NCBI GenBank assembly: GCA_014859805.1
Contig: JACUTN010000029.1
Span: forward strand, 1 to 9,868
Direction: 5' to 3'
Origin: Candidatus Bathyarchaeota archaeon
GTDB lineage: Archaea > Thermoproteota > Bathyarchaeia > Bathyarchaeales > Bathycorpusculaceae
Length of the DNA: 9,868 nucleotides
Of the stretch, positions 5,582-9,868 are shown in pieces (positions within the stretch are counted from its first letter, which is position 1; each line of letters opens with the position of its first letter). The position numbers and the translations under genes were made by a program. The notes below the pieces were generated by a model. That model was not told the origin of the DNA, searched no databases, and saw nothing but the letters and a program-made list of their open reading frames with translations.

Positions 5582-6055
5582 ATGGGAAAGGTTAAGGCTA
5601 GAATAAAGACGTCTTTCGGTGAAATTGTTGTTGAAGGAGAAAACCCAGAGGAAATACTCAAAATGCTTGAGAATTTTCCGGAGAATTTCATGGAAAAAAC
5701 TTCAGATCTCGTTTCAACAAAGTTCGTGCCGACCGCGGCGATTCAGTTGAAGGGTGTGATTGAATTCACTACTGAAGGCCCTGTTCTGGTAACTGGTGAG
5801 AGGCTTACGCATTACGAGGCTGTGGGCTTGATTTTGTATGCTTCTGAGGGTAGGAAAAACACGTCGGCGCATGTAAAGAGGCTTTTGGAGTCAAGTGGGA
5901 TAAGAAGTATGGTTCCGGCTAGGCTTAATGAGATGACTAAGAGAGGTCAGGTTTTTAAGCCGGATCCAAGCAGGCCTGAGTTTAAGTTGACGGTGCAGGG
6001 GGAAAGGTGGATTGAGGATGAGGTTTTGGCTAGGCTTAGGGGTAAAATGAGTTGA
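5582..6055 (+). CDS. Winged-helix-like protein, paralogue 2 of 3
   Basis: This is a 157-residue protein of unknown function, the second of three tandem paralogues. The N-terminal module spans about 1-45 (VKARIKTSFGEIVVEGENP, then EEILKMLENFPENF). A middle segment has GVIEF, EGP (65-67) and RLT (74-76), and the same landmarks recur in paralogue 3. The C-terminal part looks like a winged helix: a helix HYEAVGLILYASEG, then TSAHVKRLLESSGI, a recognition-type helix VPARLNEMTKRGQVF and a strand EFKLTVQGERWIE. The start is ATG 5582. A GGGGG/AAGGTGA tract (5569-5580) lies immediately upstream, and the previous gene ends 15 nt earlier, so the genes form one operon. There is no membrane segment, Cys motif or catalytic signature. 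Confidence 0.72.
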   Translation: MGKVKARIKTSFGEIVVEGENPEEILKMLENFPENFMEKTSDLVSTKFVPTAAIQLKGVIEFTTEGPVLVTGERLTHYEAVGLILYASEGRKNTSAHVKRLLESSGIRSMVPARLNEMTKRGQVFKPDPSRPEFKLTVQGERWIEDEVLARLRGKMS

Positions 6056-6564
6056 GTCGGGGAGAGGACAGGATCACAGTTCAAGTTAAGTATAGAGATG
6101 TTGAAGAAACTTTTTCTGGTCGAGTTGATGATGTTTGGGTGAGTGTAAACAGGTTTTTCAGCGAGTTCATTCCAACTTTTGAGGTTTCAAAGAAGTTAGT
6201 CTTAACAGTAGATTTGCAGAACCTTGTGAAAGCTTGTGAAGGTATAGTTGCTTTTGCTGAGGAGGGTCCGCATTTGCTGGTTTCTAGGAGTAGGCTGACG
6301 GATAATGAAACGTTGGCTTTGTTGCTTCTGGCTGGTTACGTAGGTTGTAAGTTGGGGTTGGTGGAGAGTGATGTTGTTTCGAAGGAAGAGTTGCAGGCTA
6401 GGTTGGGGAAGAGTTCAAAGATTGTGAGTACGCGGTTGGGTGAGCTTGTTAAGAGAGAGATTGCAGTGAAGACTAAGGATGGGAAATATAGGATTTCAAC
6501 TTTTGGGGTTGTTCAGATGGAGAAGGATTTTCTTCCGAGGATTAGGGCAAAAATTGGCGGTTGA
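6052..6564 (+). CDS. Winged-helix-like protein, paralogue 3 of 3
   Basis: This is a 170-residue protein of unknown function. Its TTG start overlaps the stop of the previous gene in the tetranucleotide TTGA (6052-6055), and AGGGGT (6038-6043) lies 8 nt upstream, so translation is likely coupled. The N-terminal module (ITVQVKYRDVEETFSGRVDD, about 8-27, then a helix ending in FFSEFIPTFEVSKKL) aligns with those of the other two. The landmarks GIVAF, EGP (71-73) and RLT (81-83) match paralogue 2, so these two are the closer pair. A hydrophobic helix NETLALLLLAGYVGCKLGL follows. A winged-helix-like end completes it: SKEELQARLGKSSKIVSTRL, GELVKREI and a KYRIST strand. It could be a regulator or an adaptor that pairs with the other two. 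The cluster ends here. Confidence 0.7.
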   Translation: MSRGEDRITVQVKYRDVEETFSGRVDDVWVSVNRFFSEFIPTFEVSKKLVLTVDLQNLVKACEGIVAFAEEGPHLLVSRSRLTDNETLALLLLAGYVGCKLGLVESDVVSKEELQARLGKSSKIVSTRLGELVKREIAVKTKDGKYRISTFGVVQMEKDFLPRIRAKIGG

Positions 6565-6598
6565 GCTGTCTTGCTCTGCGGAGACTGAAACCCCTCTC

Positions 6599-6606
6599 TA
6601 TAAATA
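6599..6606 (+). promoter_or_regulatory. Isolated TATA-like element after the three-gene cluster
   Basis: TATAAATA within CTCTCTATAAATAGG is a good match to an archaeal TATA box. A start near 6628-6632 would read into the inverted-repeat region and reach T-runs at 6666-6671 and 6689-6695. This allows a short transcript of roughly 40-65 nt, but no such RNA family is recognised. Confidence 0.35.
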
Positions 6607-6657
6607 GGTTGAATTGAAGCGGTTTTCGGATATTTTCGGTTGCAATAGTGACCGGTC

Positions 6658-6757
6658 CCCCTATCTTTTTTCACACTCCTGCCGTCTATTTTTTTGCTTA
6701 TGGTTGTAGATTTGTCGCGTGTGAAAAGTTTTTGTTCGTCCGACAAAAAGATAGGGG
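6658..6757. repeat. Nested inverted repeats with 13-bp outer arms
   Basis: CCCCTATCTTTTT (6658-6670) is the exact reverse complement of AAAAAGATAGGGG (6745-6757). Inside, TTTTCACAC (6668-6676) is the exact reverse complement of GTGTGAAAA (6719-6727). A third stem, TTTTTGT (6729-6735) with ACAAAAA (6743-6749), shares bases with the outer arm, so the structures compete. T-runs at 6666-6671 and 6689-6695 could end the upstream operon. No target-site duplication is obvious at the ends. Confidence 0.6.
6666..6695 (+). terminator. T-rich terminator of the three-gene cluster
   Basis: T6 (6666-6671) and T7 (6689-6695) runs lie about 100-130 nt after the last stop of the cluster, within the inverted-repeat region. 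Multiple T-runs are the usual archaeal 3'-end signal. Confidence 0.4.
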
Positions 6758-7035
6758 TGAATGCTTGCTTACTGAAGAGGTTCAATGGTAAGCTTTTTCA
6801 TTGTGCCTCTTTCAGTTGGGACACGAGTGTTTCTAGTGTATTACGATGCACTAGATTGCTAAATATAATAATTATTAACGCAGAATATGGATTTAGACTC
6901 CTACAGATGCCCCGAGTTGTGGCTCACGCCGCTGCTGGAAAGACGGCACACGACAAACAAACCATGGGCCTATGCTCTTTAGACGTCCAAAAGGATTTCG
7001 CTGAAAAACAGTACTGTCATAAACGCAGAAGTACC
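6758..7035. other. Gene-poor stretch before EF-1 alpha with a GC-rich hairpin
   Basis: No convincing gene is seen here. A TATA-like AAATATAAT (6861-6869) is followed by a locally GC-rich segment that can fold in two steps: GTTGTG (6916-6921) with CACGAC (6949-6954, one G-T pair) and GCCG (6928-6931) with CGGC (6944-6947). With no T-run after it, a transcript from that TATA would run into EF-1 alpha and act as a long leader. An open frame at 6694-7062 crosses the region but has no ribosome site or recognisable domain. Confidence 0.3.
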
Positions 7036-7044
7036 TATAATAAA
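7036..7044 (+). promoter_or_regulatory. Candidate TATA box of EF-1 alpha
   Basis: TATAATAAA, preceded by purine-rich AGAAGT, would start transcription near 7065 and give a leader of about 60 nt. TTAAAATAAT slightly downstream (7046-7055) is an alternative. Confidence 0.35.
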
Positions 7045-7126
7045 CTTAAAATAATTGAATGAACAGTTGTGTAAACTGAATTCACTAAAACAGATGTAAC
7101 TTGAAAAAAGTAAGGAGAAAAAAGAA

Positions 7127-8431
7127 ATGAGCAAAACAGGAAAACCCCACTTAAATCTAGTGATTATGGGACACGTGGACCATGGAAAATCAACAACAAC
7201 AGGCCACATGTTATACTTAGCAGGAGCCGTTGAAGAAAGAACAATAAAAGCCTTCGAGGAAGAAGCAGAAAAACTAGGCAAAGAAACCTTCAAGTTCGCA
7301 TGGGTTCTCGACAACCTAAAAGAAGAAAGAGAAAGAGGCTTAACAATTGACCTCCGATTCCTAAAATTTGAAACCAAAAAATATTACTTTACAGTCATAG
7401 ACGCACCGGGACACAGAGACTTCGTTAAAAACATGATAACCGGCGCAAGCCAAGGAGACGGCGCCATACTCTTCGTTTCAGCCAAAAGAGGAGAATTCGA
7501 AGCTGGCATAGGGGCAGGAGGCCAAACAAGAGAACACGCATTCTTAGCTTTCACTCTAGGCGTAAACCAAATGGTCGTGGCAGTCAACAAAATGGATGAC
7601 GCATCAGTCAACTGGGGCGAAGAGAGATACAACGAAATCAAAAACGAAGTAAGCAGAATGCTCAAAATGGTAGGCTTCAAAGTTGAAAAAATCCCGTTCG
7701 TGCCTACTTCAGGATGGACTGGCGACAACCTAGTGAAAAAAAGCGAAAAATTGCCATGGTATAAGGGACCAACATTGATTGAGTCCTTAGACACATTTGA
7801 GGTACCTCCCAAACCCATGAATAAGCCTCTACGCGTTCCAGTTCAAGACATCTACACCATCACAGGCGTGGGCACAGTTCCAGTGGGCAGGGTTGAGACA
7901 GGAGTACTCAAAGAAGGAGATCAAGTCATATTCATGCCAGCAAACAAGAAGGGTGAAGTGAAGTCGTTGGAAATGCACCATACAAGAATCCCAAAGGCTG
8001 AACCAGGCGACAACATAGGATTCAACGTTAGAGGCATAGCAAGAGCAGACATACGTCGCGGAGACGTTTGCGGACACGTTTCAAACGTGCCAACAGTTGC
8101 GAAGGAGTTCATAGGACAAATAATCGTAATCTATCACCCAACAGCAATAGCCGCAGGATACACGCCAGTGTTCCACTACCACACTGGACAAGTAGCATGT
8201 AGATTCACCGAATTACTGAAGAAAATTGACCCGCGTTCAGGACAGGTCGTACAGGAAAAACCAGACTTTCTGAAAACTGGAGACGCAGCCATAGTAAGGA
8301 TCGAACCTTTGCAGCCAATAGCAATTGAAGCATACACTGAATTTCCAGAGCTTGGCAGATTCGCAATAAGAGACATGGGCACAACAGTAGCTGCTGGCGT
8401 CGTGAAAGAAATAACGAAAAAAGAACCATAA
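7127..8431 (+). CDS. tuf: Translation elongation factor 1-alpha (aEF-1A)
   Basis: This GTPase delivers aminoacyl-tRNA to the ribosomal A site. The product has 434 residues, the normal archaeal length. The G domain shows GHVDHGKST (15-23, P loop), RERGLTIDL (switch I end), DAPGHRDFVKNMITGAS (from 92, switch II), NKMD (154-157) and TSGW (194-197). Domains II and III follow, with VQDIYTITGVGTVPVGRVETG and HTGQVACRF/GRFAIRDMG. A strong AAGGAG (7112-7117) lies 9 nt before ATG 7127. The gene stands alone: the ribosomal protein S10 gene that often follows EF-1A in archaea is absent. Codon use is A-ending at first (lysine about 20 AAA to 1 AAG over the first ~205 codons) and becomes mixed in domains II-III. 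A T-rich terminator follows. Confidence 0.98.
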   Translation: MSKTGKPHLNLVIMGHVDHGKSTTTGHMLYLAGAVEERTIKAFEEEAEKLGKETFKFAWVLDNLKEERERGLTIDLRFLKFETKKYYFTVIDAPGHRDFVKNMITGASQGDGAILFVSAKRGEFEAGIGAGGQTREHAFLAFTLGVNQMVVAVNKMDDASVNWGEERYNEIKNEVSRMLKMVGFKVEKIPFVPTSGWTGDNLVKKSEKLPWYKGPTLIESLDTFEVPPKPMNKPLRVPVQDIYTITGVGTVPVGRVETGVLKEGDQVIFMPANKKGEVKSLEMHHTRIPKAEPGDNIGFNVRGIARADIRRGDVCGHVSNVPTVAKEFIGQIIVIYHPTAIAAGYTPVFHYHTGQVACRFTELLKKIDPRSGQVVQEKPDFLKTGDAAIVRIEPLQPIAIEAYTEFPELGRFAIRDMGTTVAAGVVKEITKKEP

Positions 8432-8451
8432 TTTTCACTTTCACCCTTTTT
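8432..8451 (+). terminator. T-rich terminator of EF-1 alpha
   Basis: TTTTCACTTTCACCCTTTTT begins right after the stop codon and ends in a T5 run. It is a pyrimidine tract of the archaeal intrinsic-termination type, with no hairpin needed. Confidence 0.5.
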
Positions 8452-8455
8452 ATGC

Positions 8456-8461
8456 TTATAT
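8456..8461 (+). promoter_or_regulatory. Weak TATA candidate for the XPF-type nuclease gene
   Basis: TTATAT would place the transcript start near 8485. TTTAAAG (8471-8477) is an equally weak alternative. The leader would be roughly 60-75 nt to ATG 8558. Confidence 0.25.
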
Positions 8462-8557
8462 CACCACTTCTTTAAAGCCTAGTTATCCTATGCTCAAGTT
8501 TTATCAGCAACAAGCAGATAGTTTCTCATAGTCATAGGCAATTTGAGAGTTGAGGTT

Positions 8558-9265
8558 ATGTCTGGTACTGAAACTTTAGTTCCATATTTGAAGGAAAAGA
8601 AAGGCGATGAACAAGAGCCAACGATTATCGTTGACAGTCGTGAGGCGAATACGGCTGCAAAAATCGTAAAAGGACTACGGGAAAGAGGCGTCACTGTTGA
8701 GATTAAAGCGTTACAGAAAGGTGACTACATATTATCCGATGTTTGTGCAGTAGAGAGAAAGACAGTTCGAGACTTTGTTTATACACTTACACATCGCTAC
8801 CTCTTTGACCAACTATTCAAGCTGAAAGAAGTCTATCCGAAAGCGTTAATTCTCTTAGAAGGCTATCTGCCAATAATCTACAAGTTCAGCAGAATCAAGC
8901 CAGCATCCGTTTGGGGAGCAATGTTCAACCTGGCGAAAAATGGAATAGCCATGATAAGCACAACATCCTACAAGGAAACCATTGATTTCCTTTACGTAGC
9001 TGCACGTCAAGAGCAAATAGTGGAAAAGAGAACTCCAACAATTCATCCCATAAAAAAAGTTGAGACCACATCTGATGCTCAAATATTTTTTGTGTCCAGT
9101 TTGCCAAACATTGGAAGAGAAAAAGCCACGGCGATTCTTAAGTCCTATCAAACCCCGTTGAATGCCCTAATAAACGTTGATGACTGGCCTAAAACTGTGC
9201 ACGGACTTGGACCGAAAATAAGCCATAAGGCTAAAGAAGTGCTAACCACTCCCTTCAGAGGGTGA
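8558..9265 (+). CDS. XPF/ERCC4-type structure-specific DNA endonuclease
   Basis: This is a nuclease cutting branched or flap DNA near single/double-strand junctions, acting in repair and fork processing. The product is about 235 residues. The ERCC4 domain has IIVDSRE (23-29) and the catalytic GDYILSDVCAVERKTVRDF (55-73), with Asp56, Glu66, Arg67, Lys68 and Asp72 all present. A tandem helix-hairpin-helix region closes the protein: SSLPNIGREKATAIL and VHGLGPKISHKAKEVL. There is no helicase domain, which matches the short PCNA-dependent XPF of Crenarchaeota and relatives rather than euryarchaeal Hef. The last residues, KEVLTTPF, only loosely resemble a PCNA-binding box. The start is ambiguous: ATG 8558 is preferred, while TTG 8543 adds five residues, and neither has a strong ribosome site. 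The downstream gene is probably co-transcribed. Confidence 0.93.
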   Translation: MSGTETLVPYLKEKKGDEQEPTIIVDSREANTAAKIVKGLRERGVTVEIKALQKGDYILSDVCAVERKTVRDFVYTLTHRYLFDQLFKLKEVYPKALILLEGYLPIIYKFSRIKPASVWGAMFNLAKNGIAMISTTSYKETIDFLYVAARQEQIVEKRTPTIHPIKKVETTSDAQIFFVSSLPNIGREKATAILKSYQTPLNALINVDDWPKTVHGLGPKISHKAKEVLTTPFRG

Positions 9266-9270
9266 AAGAC

Positions 9271-9633
9271 ATGGATGTAGAAATCGTTCCCACTCGAAAG
9301 ATTAGTGTCTTGGGCTTGGATAAACGTTCAGTTAAGGACCTAGCGTGGTGCGCTGCAACCTATGGAATGAGCAGGCTTCACTGGGTGGACGGTTACCTGT
9401 TATGCTTGGAAGTTTATGATAAGTCCTTTGAATACGAAGTTAAAAATAAGGAGTTTCCGATAAGTCACGTTTGCTATGCGGAGTTTCCAAAATATGAGAG
9501 GATGTTTGAGGTTGACAAGAGTCTTCAAATTCCAATAGTGAATGCTTCTGACATGAAAATATTCAAAAACTTACTGGCGGCAATTCTAAAAAACGAAAAA
9601 GAAAATTCAACCGCTAAAAAACTCCGAGTTTAG
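9271..9633 (+). CDS. Unknown protein co-transcribed with the XPF-type nuclease (120 aa)
   Basis: I do not recognise this protein. It is soluble, mixed alpha/beta in appearance, with an N-terminal VEIVPTRKISVLGLDKRSVK, a WCAATYGMSRLHWVDGYLLC core, YEVKNKEFPISHVCYAEFPKYE, and a Lys-rich C-terminal helix. There is no catalytic motif, membrane segment or clear Cys cluster. The start is ATG 9271, five nt after GGTGA (9261-9265), which is formed by the end of the nuclease gene. An alternative GTG at 9262 overlaps the nuclease stop (GTGA) but lacks a ribosome site. The 5-nt gap to the nuclease suggests coupled translation and perhaps a partner role, which is inference. Its last 20 nt overlap the opposite-strand oxidoreductase gene. 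Confidence 0.75.
   Translation: MDVEIVPTRKISVLGLDKRSVKDLAWCAATYGMSRLHWVDGYLLCLEVYDKSFEYEVKNKEFPISHVCYAEFPKYERMFEVDKSLQIPIVNASDMKIFKNLLAAILKNEKENSTAKKLRV
9588..9605 (-). terminator. T-run series ending the oxidoreductase transcript
   Basis: Past the oxidoreductase stop (9614), the minus strand has T4, T5 and T6 runs within 18 nt (TTTTCTTTTTCGTTTTTT). They lie inside the 3' end of the opposing unknown gene, where they encode its Lys/Asn-rich tail. Confidence 0.5.
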
Positions 9634-9868
9634 TTTTCTTTTGAACATGTTCGTAGCCGAGTTCAAACGCTTTCATGTTCATTTCCAAATACTTAGCTGG
9701 AACAAGTTCTCGTATTGCTTCCTTTAAGCTTTCAATGTTAACTGGCATTTTTCCAGTAGCCGCTAAGCCGCCAATCAAAACAACATTTCGCGTTAGAACG
9801 CTTCCAGCTTCTTTAGCCAATTTTGCTGCGTCCACAACAACGAGGTTTTTTGTAAACCCATGAATTTT
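9614..9868 (-). CDS. 2-oxoacid:ferredoxin oxidoreductase gamma-type subunit, probably indolepyruvate oxidoreductase beta (partial)
   Basis: The minus-strand frame is open to the window edge, so this is the C-terminal 84 residues, and the GTG at 9835 is internal. LVVVDAAKLAKEAGSVLTRN, VVLIGGLAATGKMPV and a closing AIRELVPAKYLEMNMKAFELGYEHV match the C-terminal end of the gamma-type subunit (PF01558 family). The ending VPAKYLEMNMKAFELG favours IorB, the small subunit of indolepyruvate:ferredoxin oxidoreductase, which oxidises aryl pyruvates from aromatic amino acids to acyl-CoA with ferredoxin as acceptor. Pyruvate or 2-oxoisovalerate gamma subunits are the alternative. The partner alpha subunit would lie to the right of the window. 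The stop TAG (9614-9616) overlaps the convergent unknown gene by 20 nt. Confidence 0.85.
   Translation of the reverse strand, partial: KIHGFTKNLVVVDAAKLAKEAGSVLTRNVVLIGGLAATGKMPVNIESLKEAIRELVPAKYLEMNMKAFELGYEHVQKKTKLGVF

Noticed and set aside
6658..6757. Miniature transposable element
   Set aside because: The arms are inverted, but no target-site duplication is visible at the borders and no second copy is seen in the window. The sequence is kept as a repeat of unknown role.
6694..7062. Open frame of 122 codons on the plus strand before EF-1 alpha
   Set aside because: It starts at a TTG without ribosome site, runs through the inverted repeats and a TATA-like element, has no recognisable domain and an odd composition (scattered Cys, no clear secondary-structure pattern). 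A chance frame is more likely.
7384..7818. Minus-strand frame of 144 codons inside EF-1 alpha
   Set aside because: It is an antisense shadow of a highly conserved gene, with no promoter or ribosome site of its own.
9230..9265. PCNA-interacting peptide at the end of the XPF-type nuclease
   Set aside because: KEVLTTPF lacks the Gln and the aromatic pair, and the same residues belong to the last helix of the helix-hairpin-helix domain, so it was not annotated as a site.
1..9868. CRISPR array, integrase, transposase or toxin-antitoxin pair
   Set aside because: No regularly spaced direct repeats, recombinase motifs or small toxin/antitoxin signatures were seen on either strand.

Overview
The window comes from an archaeon. 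It carries the archaea-only GatDE amidotransferase, an aEF-1A, an Alba chromatin protein, a short XPF-type nuclease with no helicase domain (the form usual outside Euryarchaeota), a free-standing single-domain parvulin, TATA boxes about 26 bp from starts, GGTGA-type ribosome sites and T-run terminators with little or no hairpin. The combination fits the TACK group. Bathyarchaeia is my best guess, but this is inference: there is no rRNA here and no search was run.

Layout. 1-2443 (+): end of gatD, complete gatE, and a 55-codon Cys-rich ORF 3 nt after gatE. 2534-3898 (-): a winged-helix regulator, Alba, a doubtful 51-codon ORF and a parvulin. 4018-4260 (+): a GIY-YIG nuclease-domain protein. 4322-4951 (-): a two-TM, coiled-coil, zinc-ribbon protein. 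5096-6564 (+): three tandem genes whose products share an N-terminal module and end in a winged-helix-like domain. 6565-7126: about 560 nt without a convincing gene but with inverted repeats. 7127-8431 (+): EF-1 alpha. 8558-9633 (+): XPF-type nuclease and an unknown partner gene. 9614-9868 (-): 3' end of a 2-oxoacid/indolepyruvate oxidoreductase gamma-type subunit, overlapping the unknown gene tail to tail.

How the genes work together. GatDE makes Gln-tRNA(Gln) and EF-1 alpha delivers aminoacyl-tRNA, so translation is the common theme of the two large genes. XPF, Alba and perhaps the GIY-YIG protein act on DNA. The least explained part is the 4.3-6.6 kb region: a membrane/zinc-ribbon gene diverges from a three-paralogue winged-helix array across a short promoter region holding several copies of a TCGGRATANG-like element. 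That is the best candidate here for an undescribed regulatory unit. No CRISPR array, transposase, integrase, tRNA or rRNA was seen.
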